Shown piece by piece: positions 37,080 through 50,333 of a stretch of 64,000 nt of DNA (position 1 is the stretch's first letter; every line of letters begins with the position of its first letter). Made by a program: the position numbers and the translations under genes. The stretch lies in the NCBI GenBank assembly GCA_013399115.1, contig VXAA01003991.1, positions 427,522 to 491,521 of the forward strand, given 5' to 3'. Below the pieces are notes generated by a model. It was not told where the DNA came from and searched no databases. It saw nothing but the letters and a program-made list of their open reading frames with translations. The DNA is from Anseranas semipalmata. Taxonomy: Eukaryota > Chordata > Aves > Anseriformes > Anseranatidae.

Positions 37080-38597
37080 AAGGTTAGCATTACCTTAACC
37101 TAAAAACAAATACTTTGTATGAACAACCGGTGTTGGTGAAAGGTTGGGTAGATACTGGCTACAAAAGAAGTATGTACTATGAAAAATACTGTCATCTCTT
37201 AATGTTGATTTCTGTTTTCTAAAATAATTTAGTTCTGTAACACAAAGGAAATGCAAGCTAACAATGAAGACTTCCAGCTCTCTTTTTAAAATGCATATTG
37301 TGTCACTGCTGTTTTACACCTTTGATCTGTTGCGGGTTTGTTGTCATGTGAAGTCTTTTATTGTTGAATAAATATCTTACCAATAATTATTTTCAATAGT
37401 GCTCTGCCATGGTTGACAGGATGGCCTGAGACTGGATCACATTTTAAGAATCTTCCTCTGTCCATTTCTTTCTGGACGACTGCCTTAGAGAGACATTGCA
37501 TTTGTAACCATGTTGAGCTATTTTGTTGAGCTAAAATGTCTGAAAATATAAGGTATTTGTGAAATTTAAGCTGGCAAGGAGTGAAAAACTGACTGCAACA
37601 GCGTCCATTCCCTCCCTCCTGCAAATTTTAATTATCTGATGATAACTTGTCTGTGTTTTAAATGTGAGCCTTTAGATCTTTGCTTGGAGAAAGTTTTATA
37701 TTCACCTTATGCTGTCTCAGTAGCAGAGTTCCAGAGTTACTGGTAAAATGAAATTGCTTTTGTTGGCAAAAATTTTTGAAGTCTATATAAAGAAATGAAT
37801 CTTAGGGAACCCACTGACATTTATTTTGACTTGCTAGAGAAAATTTTTTGAAGGATGAAGATACATTTTCCTATAAAATGACAAACCTAGGTTTCTGTTA
37901 CTTAAGTAAAAGCATCTGAAAAGGTAAAAACAGTGTGAAAAAGCTAAAAGAGCTTTGAAGAAAAATAACACACACCTACAAAGGTTTATTTCATCAGTAG
38001 GGAAGCACCGTGTCTGCTTTGTTCAGCTCACCTTTACTCAGTGCTGGGTCACATCATATCATGCACATCACACAAGACATCAGACACCAGGATACAGCAG
38101 CAAACATTGGCAGAGGCTGTGCCTGCATTCCTCAATTTCCCCACATTTGAGCACCCTGAGGGTGCTTTGAGGTGCAATGTAATTCCCCAGCATTTACTCA
38201 GAAAAATAATCCTCACACCCTGCCTGTTCCCTGCACTGCCCACAGAGTGATGGCAAAAACATCTCTTGTTTCTTTCTGAGCTCAGCCTAGCTTTTGATAA
38301 GCCTAAATGGAAAGAGGGAAAAGGAAGCTTCCTTATGAGCTGTGAAAGGATGAGCAGAATCTGGCCCTCAGACTGTGAATCTGACTTCTGTCTTACTAGA
38401 CCATTTTAATTACTTGGCATGAAAATCTATGCCAGAAAGGAAATACAATCTAAACCTGCGTGCGAAATAAGATTCAAGTGAGAAAAAAAAAAATCAATAA
38501 ACAGGTGTTGCTTCTGTTATTACTAGGGTTCAGTGGATATTGCTTTTCTATAAGTCTTTTTGTCATTATTGGAAACAGCAATAATTTTTAAAAGAAT

Positions 38598-38674
38598 CTT
38601 ATATATATCTATATACACATGTATGCATATCTGCATACATATATACAGACAATGTGTATGTATACATATATACA
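38598..38674. repeat. AT/CA-rich alternating purine-pyrimidine tract
   Basis: TATATATCTATATACACATG and similar runs, including the small hairpin GTATGCA-TATC-TGCATAC. Confidence 0.75.
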
Positions 38675-41072
38675 TTTTGTCATATGGTCCTCATCGTTAT
38701 AAGCTGAAATACTTTGTAAGTTCTGGTGCTTTCTATGAAAATCTTCAGAAGATCTTGGCTTGATTTTCCTTCAGTAAGGAGTTCTTTTTTTTTTTAAAAA
38801 ATGTCTTTCTCACTATTAACCGCAGCACCTCTAAACATATACATGTGAAATAGTTCATTTCAGGACTACATGATGCGTTAGCTTTTAAAACAATGGTAAT
38901 AATCTATATACAGGCAGGATTTTTCAGTAACTGCTTTATATGAGCTATATATACAGCTGGGAACATTATAATATCATCTTCAGAAATTGTTTTTATTTAA
39001 AGTATATCACAAAGGGCAAAACTAATAAAATAAAAATGCATTGGGGTCCAAATGACTTCCCACCAGATTGTTTCTACCTGTGGAATCAGAAATAACCTAG
39101 TCTCAATCACATTTAATTCTCCACTCCTTTACCAAGCTAAACAGTTGTGTCAGGTGCATTGCATGTTTCTTCCTTGCACAACAACACTGTCACCAGTAAA
39201 CCCAACAGTCAGAGAACAAGGAAGGAACAGGAAGGTATAACATCACAAATGCTAAACTCAAGGTTGTTTGACTCAGTATTTGTTTGCCTAGAGTCTGGCA
39301 AACAAAGAAAATGCACAAAAAGCAGAATAGGACAGCTATGGCTGAGAGACAAATATTTAATTTGGTATTGTAAGTAAGTGGATACTCATAAGTGACACTT
39401 TTGCATTTACCACTCGTTGATACATTTGGCAGCCTGGGTTCACCCAATAATCAGGGGCACATTTTACTCTTCCTTTTTCCACTGAAAATCTCTAGCAAAA
39501 TCAATTAATTTCAATGAAGTTACTCTAAATTTAGGACATGTAGTTAAATGATTTCAGCAGACAGTGTTTCAAACTCCTTTAGCAATGAAACAGAGCAAAA
39601 TTGGAAGATTAGTATGAAGGTATTTCAGTTACTGTACTTTTTGGATTATGCATCGTACTAGATGATCTTCAGCCACTTTCATTGGAATAGATATTGCAAG
39701 GTCATTTTCTATCCATCTTTGTTTCAGTCAGTCATTTTATCTCATTCTACAAGAAACACAAAAGAAGATTCATACACCTTTACAAGATTTGTGAACTCTT
39801 TGGGGAAAATCGAATTACTCAGAATTCTTCTCATTGCACACTTTTCTTCAGCTAGTGGGGAAAAATCTACTGCAGCACAGCAGAACAGTGAGCTCAGAAT
39901 GAATGCCAAATAGTAAGCAAATCTACAACTGCTGCGAAAAGTAAACAAGCATTGCTAGCCACAGCTGCTTCCTTATTTTTCATTTTTTAAAACCTCTTTT
40001 AAGATTCATGGTTGATTTTTGTCAAGGAAACATTCTTCCTTAATTGCAACACTCAGTTGCTGATTTGCTAGTCTGGAAATGAGAGCTTTTCTTTAGAGTG
40101 TATCTGATTTTTTCCCCTCTCATAAGCTAATGGAGCAAAAAGTCATGTTTGTTTGTGCTGCAGCTTCCTCCCTGCTGCCTGTTCTCTTTGCCCAGTCCCC
40201 TTTCTGGATGTATTTGCTTATCATCAGCAAATCTATTTTTAGGTAGTCTCCTTCAGAAAGGGGAGTGAGGAGAAAAAAATACTGTGTATGATCTTATTTA
40301 GAAAATTCAGAGCTGGATGAAACTGTGGAATAAAGTGGTAGTCCACTTATTAGAGGGGAAAGGGAAGAGTATATCCAGCTGTCAGTAGTTCTAAAGAGGG
40401 TGTGAACTTAACTTTCTTTGTCTCACCAGTAAATGTGTTTGTAAACCTCTGATCAGGTTCAGGTTTTCTATTGACTTTTACTGTTTACCTTCTTACAATA
40501 TGAAGACTTAGAAAGACAGAACTGTTGTGCATTCCACAGACAGTGAAGACTTCCTAGGAGAGCTAAGCAAGAACATTTTTCTTGTTCAGGTACTTTTTTT
40601 CTTTTCTCCTGATGTAAAATTTCAGATATAACTAAAGTGGAAGAACCCAGAAAATGAACAAGTTTCATCAGAACAACACTATCCTCATGGCAGTAGATAT
40701 GTTAAACATGCTAGAGAAGCTCAGTACAAACTCTTCAGGTGTTAATTAAACATTTTTAAAGGATGCTGGTCCCTGTGGACTTGAAGGAGGTGTAGCAATT
40801 GCTCAATAGTAGACTTAATGCCGTATGAGATCCTCTCAGCTATCCTATGTGGTCTTCAGCTGCCATTTCTAAGAGCATCGGTATGCCACAGCTTTTTGGC
40901 TGGGGGATCTGCTCACCCAGCTAAGTGCCTTAGAGATCCTACCTAAATAGGTACACAGGGCTAGGCAAATGAGCTGGAGACTAACAGCCAGTCCCTGGAT
41001 CTCTTTTGGGCAGTGATGGCTACCAGTGGCTGCTGAATCCCTTGGGAGGGCAGAGGCAAGCCACTTCCCCAC

Positions 41073-41141
41073 CTTCCATGTTGTTGCAGGACATGCCTGG
41101 GGATTTTCAGGGATCTGGCACCTCTTAGCCCGCAGGGCATT
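41073..41141 (-). CDS. Isolated candidate exon, minus strand
   Basis: A 69-base minus-strand segment with a strong acceptor (GACATTTTTCACTTTCAG) and a usable donor (TGGAAG|GTGGGGAAG). It is open in phase 0/0 as 23 codons: NALRAKRCQIPENPQACPAT, then TWK. It is GC-richer than its flanks. The reading frame also stays open past the donor for many codons, which weakens the case. I could not find partner exons and recognise no family. It may be a pseudo-exon or part of a longer decayed sequence at 40870-41170. Confidence 0.3.
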
Positions 41142-42545
41142 CTGAAAGTGAAAAATGTCATTCAAAATCACCTGAAAAGATTTAAAGGGCTAGGCTATGG
41201 AAAGATGTCTTACAACACATTTTCCTTGGCAGTGCCAGACAGAGGCAAGTAAGGGTAAATCTCTTTAACCTGTTAAGGTACAGAAAACTTCACTGCTTTT
41301 TGAAAAATGTCTTCTGATTATCTGATGGAATGTATTATCGAGGCAAAAAGTGTTTTTAATTATTGCATTATTATTAAATTCCAATCATTCCATGTTCATG
41401 GTTCCAACCTCTTCCTTCCTGTCCCATTTGGTCAATGAACTTTTCATTTCTTACACAAACATCATGCAAAATTCTCCTAGCAGGGGTAGGTATAGCTATT
41501 CATACAAGAGAAGAGAACATCCTCGCCAGAAGCTGTACTTGTCAGAGTTATTGGTAAAAACCTACTGGAGATGGCACAGGAAAATCCTTCTTCACTTGCA
41601 AGTTTCTTCTTCTCATATACTTAGCCAACTTGTTAAATTACAATCCATCTGTAATTATAAGCTCTGACACAGAGTTTCTTTAGCCATAATAGAACTGTAG
41701 AAAAAGTTTTCCTTATTCACTTCCAATATTCAAAATACATAGATTTCCAAGAAGGTACTCATCAGTACTTCCAGCCATTGCTATCTGCACTGTTTACTCA
41801 GTTCACACTTGAACTAGCCATTCCTCTAAGGGTAAATATTTCAAAGAGGAAAAAAAAACAGCTGTTGTACCTCTATACAGTATAATCATTTTAAGTCTTC
41901 CACCATCTCCCAATCCAGTTTTTTTCCTCTTTTTAATGTGTTCCTGGTAGAACTTATACAAGGTCTGAACTGTTTTGTATTCACCCTGCTCTTCTCTCCT
42001 TGTTGTGGGACTGCACCACCACTACACTCTAGAGCACTTCCCAAAAATTATTTTCTACCTGCCTTCAAGTAATTTGTTTCGGTACTCTCAATTTACTTAG
42101 CCCTAACTCCCCCACTATGCTCCAGCTGATTCTGCTCTACTATTGTCATTCTGTGTGACAGCCTAGAGCCCTGATGTCCTCTGGACTTTCCTTGTTGTGT
42201 GCTGCAGTAATCCTGCTAAAACTAGATCTCATAATCTGGAGGTTGAAAGAACTTCTAACAGACTCAGACTCAGAAAGTAACAACTCAACTGCTAAAAAGT
42301 CTTTTTTTTTCATCATTTTAATACACTGTCCATGGTTTATAACTGCCTACTTGATCAAGCTATTTCCTTGCAGTATGGTAAATTTCAGATTTTTGCAGGA
42401 AATTGAAAAATTCTTAGTTTGCGGAGAAGGAAGACTTTACAGATAAATCTCAGTGCAGCAATCTATACTCCCTGGGGTAACGTTTTCTATAAGAAAATTA
42501 TCTCTATTATTTGTAATAAGTGTCTGTAATTTCTTCCATTGCCAG

Positions 42546-42665
42546 AAATATGATCCAATACGAACAAGGAACCCTCTATTATGCATTGAAACTAAAACAA
42601 GCTCCAGTGATATGGGAATTCATCATCAGGAAAGCAACTGTAAGAAAAGCTGGCTGAAGTCTGAG
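42546..42665 (+). CDS. Isolated candidate exon, plus strand
   Basis: A 120-base plus-strand segment with an excellent acceptor (GTAATTTCTTCCATTGCCAG) and donor (TCTGAG|GTAAGAGAG). It is open in phase 0/0 as 40 codons, beginning KYDPIRTRNPLLCIETKTSS and ending KKSWLKSE. It is polar with two cysteines and has no hydrophobic segment. Length, splice sites and phase are typical of a vertebrate internal exon. No partner exon was recognised on this strand nearby, and I do not recognise the peptide. Confidence 0.4.
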
Positions 42666-42745
42666 GTAAGAGAGAAAATTTTCAGTCTGATATAAGTTTA
42701 ACTGTTTACATATTCGCAGTGTTCATCAAGATATTTTCACATTAT

Positions 42746-42765
42746 CACACACACACACACACACA
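42746..42765. repeat. (AC)n microsatellite
   Basis: About ten AC dinucleotides, 80 bases after the candidate exon at 42546-42665. Confidence 0.85.
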
Positions 42766-44378
42766 AAAATCTTTTTTGCTTCCTTCCAGATTTCTTTAGA
42801 GCTTTTGTTGTTGTTGTTCTGTCATGATTTTATTTCAAATACTGTATTCTTAAATGTTCTTAGGCAAGAGGAGAAAATTCTGTTTTACCTTTATTGTATA
42901 TTCACCTGTGACCCTCTTTCTCCCCTCCCAGTATCACCTGACCAATCTGATACCTAGCTTTTGGTGAGACAAACACACTGAACTTTTCTTAACCTGATAG
43001 TTCCTGCAGTGGTTTCTATGGAAAAAAAAATGAGTAAACTGTAGGAGATAAAGCACTTAATTTAACAGTGCTGTATAAAGTCCATCACGAGGTTTATACA
43101 GCTTTAGAGTCCTCTCCTTCTTCCTTTTAAAACTGCTGAACCAAGCTAAATCTCCTCTCTTAAGTGTCTCTCCATGAGGCTTTACATCTTACAGCCTTTT
43201 CACTTTATCAGAGGGGACTCTCAAATTCTCCGTAAGACAGTTCTGACTTTTTTTCAGGTTTACTTTAAATAAATCCAAAGGCAAAGATACTTATTGTAAT
43301 TCAGGAACTCCATAGAAGAAGCTATGTTAGTCTTCAGCTCAAGGCCAAACATGACATGTGACAACTGTACAATATCCATATTTATTGACTGCTGTTGCAT
43401 AATCCACCAAAAGGCACACACTTTATGCTGATCCCATTTCAATTCTGCAAAAGTAACCAGATGAAGCTCTCTACCCTCCACTTCAGTGCTGTAGGGTTTG
43501 TTGATGTCCAGTGTCTCACTCACTTGCCAAAAACTTGTGAATCTGTAGGATTTTTTGCCCTGTGATTTCTGTGAATCTCGTTAAGACCTTAGCATAGGGA
43601 GATATTAATAATCCCTGCTAGAGCCTCAGCTTTCTCATTTCTCGGTGTGTGGGCTTTAGACCTGAAGTTAGTCCACAGCTTGGACTGAGTTCCAGCTTAT
43701 GTCCCAAGCACAGGCTTAAACACATCTACTGTGAGGTATGCTCTCAGTGTCCCAAAGAGATATTAATATATTTCACCTATACAGGTACCAAACTAGGCAT
43801 CATTTTTCAGAACCCTATCTCCATTTAATATAACATAAATTTTCCCAAAGGTTAGGTAGGATGTTAATAACTCCAAAAACAGTGAGTTTAAAATCATGGC
43901 TCTCTCCAAACCTTTAATGTTTCTAATACATTAAGCTGATACTTGTAATTGCCTCAACTCCACCACAGTATTTCTTCTTTACTCTCTGAGCTTTTCTGCG
44001 GGTAGTGGGGGAAATATTTGCTCTGGCATTGTGAAGGGGTACTAGAGTATTTTGATCTAAAGTGTGAATTTTTGGTACCTCTATTTTGATATCAGACTTC
44101 CCTCTTTGGTATGATAACAAGGTTTGTTCATCAATACATAAAGGGGAGGGAGAAGAAAGTACTGGTATAATTCAGCCAGAGCCAAGTTAACCCTTTGCTC
44201 TCAACTATCAGAGTAAAAACTTGATCATCGAGTTAAATTGTGTGGACAGGGATATTTGTATACAGTTTAACTACTTTGCTACCAGCAGAGATAGTAAAAA
44301 TGTGTCAAGCCATAATGTTCCTCAATTTCTCCTTTATGGACTATGGTTTTAACTTGCTAAGGCCGCTGAAGCTCAGTA

Positions 44379-44400
44379 TAAAATAAATAAATAAATAAAT
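44379..44400. repeat. (AAAT)n microsatellite
   Basis: Five clean AAAT units. Confidence 0.85.
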
Positions 44401-44832
44401 TAGAGAAATCTCTGCTGATATAAGTCAGAGCAGTAAGATTCAAATCCCATGATCATAGCTTTAGCAAGAGGAATTTTGAACTGATTTTTTGGTGGTATTT
44501 TTCCCACAAATCATTACTTGATATTGTTCAGTAAATTCATCTCCCTTTTTGTGCCCACCTTCTAATGTCTACTTGTTCTTCATTTGTAATGTAACTGAAG
44601 GCAGAAACAAACATACCTTCTGCCACTTAGAATAGGGAAATAGCAAGTATTGAAGGCAAATATCATGATCCAAGACTGTAAAAGCAATTTTCAAAAAAAT
44701 ACCATTGGTATAAGATTGAATACTGTGGCTTTGTAATTCAGAATGGTTGATGATATTTTACTTATTTTTGTTAGATATACACATGCAAGGAATTCGCAAT
44801 AAATTCCCTGATTCTTCTTAGACATAGCCATC

Positions 44833-45235
44833 ATCATAGAATCTACTAATTATATCTACTAATCATAGAATAGTTTGTGTTGGAAGGCACCTTAAAGACC
44901 ACATAGTTCCAGCCCCCCGCCATGGGCAGGGACACCTTCCACTAGACCAGGTTGCTCAAAGCCCCACCCAGCCTTGAACGCTTCCAGGGATGGGGCATCC
45001 ACAGCTTCTCTGGGCAACCTGTGCCAGTGCCTCACCACCCTCATAGTAAAGAATTTCTTCCTAACATCTAATCTAAATCTACCCTGTTTTAGTTTAAAGC
45101 CATTGCCCTTTGTCCTATTACTACTCTCCCTGACAAAAAATCCCTCTCCAACTTTCTTGTCGGCCCCCTTTAGGTACTGGGAGGACGCTATGAGGTCTCC
45201 CCTGAGCCTTCTCTTCTCCACGGGGAGAAGAGAAG
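44833..45235 (-). mobile_element. CR1 LINE 3' fragment with fold-back at its 5' junction
   Basis: A minus-strand copy. Its tail, at low coordinates, is ATCATAGAATCTACTAATTA, then a second AATCATAGAATAG followed by GTGTTGGAAGGCACCTTAAA. The C-terminal coding part reads as [20 protein letters not shown], then [12 protein letters not shown], on the minus strand; upstream codons give [20 protein letters not shown]. The tail holds a small internal duplication (ATCTACTAAT twice). The 5' side stops at a 12-base perfect inverted repeat (45208-45235). Confidence 0.93.
45208..45235. repeat. Perfect 12-bp inverted repeat at a CR1 5' end
   Basis: CTTCTCTTCTCC, spacer ACGG, GGAGAAGAGAAG. The left arm is ordinary CR1 sequence, but the right arm is not what a CR1 would continue with. 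Confidence 0.85.
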
Positions 45236-45269
45236 CACTTACTTCTCAGTAAGGAATGAACAAAGCAAC

Positions 45270-45292
45270 ACAAAACAAAACAAAACAAAAAA
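45270..45292. repeat. (AAAAC)n microsatellite
   Basis: Four CAAAA-type units shortly beyond the CR1 copy. Confidence 0.8.
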
Positions 45293-45970
45293 CATAAAAG
45301 GAAGAAACTCAGATGAAGTAAATAACCTCATCAACAGTAAAGTCTGTGATGACATAATGATTTATGCCAAACAAAAATATGTGCTTAAAATGGACAAAAT
45401 GGACAAACACCTTTCCTTTTTTGTGACATCACCTGCACACACACTTTCTGCCTCTTATTGACATTCAAATAAGAGAAATATTTTTCTCAAGTGTCGAGAA
45501 TAAAGGCAAGAGTAATCCATAGATATATAGGCAATGCTGTAGAGAGAGACTGCAAAAATCGTGTGTATTTGCACCTAAAATACAAATAAGTAAATAAACA
45601 AATGTAAAAAATGGAAGCTACTTTTAATGTATAATATTTTTGTGGTATTTAGATATATTGAAGTAAAAAGACAATCTGTTTTCTGTATGGTTTTACTTTC
45701 TGTCATGTACTGGGCTGTGCTGGTTGAGTAATTGTACTTTAATTGTATACAGAGCATGATTTTTTTAACAGAGTGCTTGAATAGAATAGCAGAAACATGA
45801 GCAGTGACAGCTGCTAGCTTCATTTATGAATCATATTGGTTTGAGATTTGCATGTGGAAAGACTTGTCTTGCAACTTCTTGAGAAAGTCCTAGAGGACTT
45901 GCAGGGAGAGTTGCATGCTACTTCACATCTGACATTCTACTTTTCCTCAAAAGAAAGACATTAAATTAAA

Positions 45971-46018
45971 AAGAAAACAAAAACAAAAACAAACAAACAA
46001 AACAAAACAAAACAAAAT
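45971..46018. repeat. (AAAAC)n/(AAAC)n microsatellite
   Basis: A mix of AAAAC and AAAC units over about 48 bases. Confidence 0.85.
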
Positions 46019-49000
46019 AAATGTGTTCTCATGTTTTCTCAACTAATAGCCCTCCTGTATTAGGAAAATGACGTTAACTATTTGAATTTTCTAAGGTGCT
46101 TTTCCGCAACAACAACAAAACCTTAAAACTGCATGAAAATATAAAACAATATGTTATTGAATTAGGAGAAAGGTTCCTCCATGGGCTGGATATTATATAA
46201 TGGCCCATTAAATGTTTCTTGTACCTTTCTCTGAAGGACTTGATATGGGTAACTGACTGACAAGAAGCCTGAGCAGATGAACTTCTCACTTCATTCAGAA
46301 AAGCATGTTAATGATAAAAGAAGTGCAGAAATTTTCAGGGAGATGAAGTTGTAGTGTCATCAACATTTCTTTTCAAACTTTGCACAAATATGTCATGGAT
46401 TTTATTAACTACTCATGGCAGAAAGATGCAATGTAGGGCAGCATGCTATCAATCTCACCTTCCCTGCAATCACTTCTTCCCCTTAATGTCTCTTCTTTGT
46501 ACCCTCAGTTCTGAAGTTCTTGTATAATCGAGTCACTTCTGTGTATGCAGAGAATATTTCTACATACATTGTATTCTATAAATAAATATTTTAAGGAGGA
46601 TTAGGGTATGAACAATGACAGAACAGAGAGACATGCATGCAGCCCAAAATTAAGTTAGACAAGAGTATTTAGATTATTTTTAATGCTTAAGTGATACATG
46701 CATGTTAGGCCTTCAGTCTTCTAGAATCTATGGAAATCTGGAAAGAGCCAGACAAATCCTATAAACACTCATCCCACCTAGGGTCTTGATGACCCTCTGC
46801 AAATAACCTCCTTTCTCCACTCATTCTAGCTGATTCTTAGATGTGCTGGAGTCTGTGACCATTGTGTCAGTCCTTAAAACTAAGTGAAATGAACCTTGGC
46901 CCATGTGACTTTATCTGGAGTTCCTATATTTCAGTTTTACACCTAAAAATAGATTGGACATCTTCCAGCACGATAATTACTCATTCTCTGTAGATCCTTT
47001 CTTTAAAATAACATGCAGCATCTGTGGACAAATGGAGGTAGGGAAGACAGGGGAGGCAATAACAACACATGAACTCAATAAACCTTTAGGCTGGGTTCTG
47101 CATTGCTACTGGATTTTAGAAACTTGATTCCATTTGTTAATAGATTTGCTTCAGTCCTTTCTTATCACCTTGCTTATCATCTGCACAAATTTCTCACCTT
47201 TTGAAACAGAGTCATATGTTCTAGAGATAAAAGATGCATTTCCATTACATTTACTTGGATCCATTTACTGTTTGTCAAACCAAGAACCTCCTACATATAA
47301 AAGAGACTTTGTAATTTATTCACAGATTTTTTCAAATTTATTTTCATAAGGAATGACTTAGATAATGCTTTTTAACTGTAAATCTCTGGTTTATGGTGTA
47401 TAACTCCTAATCCAAGTAGATTAAAAGAGGGATATCACAAATATTCTGCTGTCATAAAATGCAGTAAATAGCTGTGAAAACCTCATGCATATCTAATATC
47501 TATGATTTATTGGCCTTACAAATGCATTACATTCCAAACAGAAGAGCTTTTGGCTTTGGTCAGGTGAACAGAAACAGTGTCCAGGATAATTGGCACAAGG
47601 ACACCGATATCTCACTCTGGTATGACTAGTGGTGAGTGATAAATGTGCCTTTCTCCTACCTTTTCACCTGAGCAGCAAGCACAGAAGTTCAGCCCAGTTC
47701 ATAGTCTCAGAGATGGCAGCCTTTACTGTCCTACCAGAAGGCCATTACACTAGTGGGGTTTATCAGCATACCAACACCTAACCATACTCCTTCTGAGTCC
47801 ACAGACCAAAGGTATGAGCCAAGGAGATGGGGATGGCCAGGGGTTCCTGCACAATACCAGCCGCCTCAGAGTGCATCTCCTCCCTTACATGGTGTCTCCT
47901 CACAGCACACCAGAAATCTGAACTTTCTGAAAAGACAAAAATATTGCCAAAGCCTCATGCATTAAAAAAATAATTTGAATCAAAGTTTTGCCAAACCCCC
48001 TGGCATAACACAAGGTATATCATGGATCTAATACTGTCTTCCCCTCAGACAAGAGAAGTGCTGACATGAATGTAACAAGATGCAGAGTGTGACCCTAGAA
48101 TACTGTATGCTTTCTCATTCAGAAAATGCTGTGGCAAATCCCTCACAGTGGCAAATCACAATGGATAAGGGGCTCGAAACCTGACAGTACATGAGTGCCA
48201 CTACAGCCTTCCACCCCACACAACTACAATGTTCAGCATCCTGACAGCTGAACAGTGCATTTTTCTGCTTTTGCAAAAGTGCATTCCTTGATAAAGAGGC
48301 AGAGCTGATTATTTGAACTGACAATTTCTAAACCACATCTACCAACGTTTTTTTTTTCCAATGGAACAATAAATATTTAAAATAAATGTTTCACAGTTCA
48401 CATCACAGAATTCTAGCATTCTTTTAAAAGCATTCTGTTAAAATACTGCCATCTTACAATAAAATCTGAAGGTAAATGGACTGTTATGAACTAATCTAAT
48501 GCATTATAATTTTGTTTTACAACTTTGTGCTACTTTTATTAGCTTTTCTCTTTGGCTATTGATGAAAAGATTATAATAGTGAATAATAGGAAAATATGTG
48601 ATGTATAGTGAGTTTGATGTATCCGTTTTCTCTTCCTTGCAAAAGGTGACTTCAACTTCTATCAACCTTCAGGACTGATTTACTATGACTGGTTTAAGCT
48701 AGTAATAGCTTATTCACTAAAGGTTTAGAAGTTCAGGCAGGACAGCAGGGGATAGCTGTCTGAACTGGTATTCATATTTCCACTGCCTACAGATTGGCCT
48801 TGAAGAATTTTGAAAATCCCAGTGTTTCTTGATTTTAGGCAACTAAGTGGCTCTGAATACTCTGAATTTCTGTTTCAGATCCCAGCCAAAAGTAGGCATG
48901 CATACTTTATGAACCAAGGTTAAAATTATTGTGTTTTTTTTTTAAACGACAGTTTAAATTTGTAAGATTTAGTTCAGCCCTGTTGCTAAGTCAAATATTC

Positions 49001-50279
49001 ACAAAATACCTCACATTCATATTTCAGGTGCTTTATTTGCTTCTGCAAATGTCAGTAAAATCACCAAGATCGAGAGGCATTCAAGAACCCAAGCTGACAA
49101 GCAGATCCTAAGCTGTTCTCTTCTGTCCTATTTTTGCAAGCAAAGCTCTTCCCCTGTGCTTGCTGAAGCTAAGTAGCTTCCCTTTCCAGAAAGTCTTAAC
49201 AAATAACCAACTTAGGTATACTCCTGTCCTGGACAGATAGGAAGCAGGCACAATATCTCCACATCCAGTTCTCCACTGAGTACAACAAAGGGTTCAGGCA
49301 CCTTTAGTGAAAATTTTATTCCCAGTTAAGGCCTGGTGTAGCTTTCTCAGTATATGAGAAATATGAATTATGCGTGTCAGATTTATGGCTATATGCTCAG
49401 AAAAGAACATATTATTTCCATGTAGCAGGAGCAAAGAGCTATCTGAGAAAGGATCTTGAAATCCAATACCACAGTCAATCCAAACTTCTTACCCCATAAG
49501 ATCATCACGTGGAGACATTTTCAATCTTTAGCAGCCACAGAAAACAAATGAAGATAAAATCTTCACTAAAATAATGTAGTAAACATGTAAAGACTGACAC
49601 TATAAAATATGGAGCAACAAAAAAAAATATAGAAACCCCTCTCTGGGGCATAAGAGTTTTAAATGATTTCCTGTTTTGGTACTGCTGCATTTTGTAATTT
49701 GAACAAATTTTATGTCAACCATTTGAGTGTAAGAAGTCTAATTTTCACAAGCAAACAACAAAAGAAACAAACCAAAACTAACTAGAGTAATAGGAACTGC
49801 CAAACTATTCCCATGATAAAAATTGTATATTAAATACCAATGGGACAGTAAGCAGTATCTTTCTGTTTTCCGAATGATTTCCACAAAATCCTATGAGTAG
49901 GAGTAAAATACACGCGAAACACACAGAACATAGATGTAGTATAAAGACAACATATAGCAATACTTAGGTAACAGTCTTCATACAACCACCATAAGGAAGA
50001 AAGTATGCCAAATTCTCATCACAATCAGTCTTGCTTTTCTTCTTATTGATATATATTGTTTTTTCTTCCCTCTGTTAGGTAGGCTTGTTAATTAAGAATG
50101 CACTCAGAACACATGGTTACTGAGCAATGCTGTCCCAGTTCCTTCTTTCTAGTCAAATTCAGTGCTGTCTGGATATTTCTGAATACATTTCAGCAAGGAG
50201 GGCCTACTTATAGGCTCAGAGTTTGGCTACCAAAGGTTCAGATGTTATTGTTGTCCAAATGGACAAACTTTGTAACAGT

Positions 50280-50333
50280 TAAAAAAAAAAAAAAAAAAAA
50301 AAAAGATTAAAAAAAAAGAGATTAAAAAAAAGG
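50280..50333. repeat. Poly-A with short tandem units
   Basis: About 24 As followed by GATTAAAAAAAAAGA and a second GATTAAAAAAAAGG. Confidence 0.85.

Larger units (their letters stand above)
31986..41072. other. Long non-coding stretch
   Basis: AT-rich with no convincing exon. Notable contents are a 16-base tandem duplication (34021-34052), a 55-base poly-A with an adjoining two-base N (35069-35153), a long GTTT tract (36858-36909), a single N at 37079 and an AT/CA-rich tract (38598-38674). The open frames at 38041-38250 are open on both strands and have no recognisable content. Confidence 0.4.
41142..44832. other. Largely non-coding stretch
   Basis: Apart from the candidate exon at 42546-42665 I see no gene. 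A minus-strand open frame at 43923-44120 (contains IEVPKIHTLDQNTLVPLHNA) is basic and protein-like but has weak splice sites. A TAAA-type tract lies at 44379-44400. Confidence 0.35.

Noticed and set aside
43923..44120. Basic, protein-like minus-strand open frame (contains ANISPTTRRKAQRVKKKYC).
   Set aside because: The acceptor and donor are weak and no neighbouring exon matches its phase.
49029..49172. Plus-strand stretch after a good acceptor (contains ASANVSKITKIERHSRTQAD).
   Set aside because: Two frames are open with no usable donor and no polyadenylation signal close by, so neither an internal nor a terminal exon is supported.
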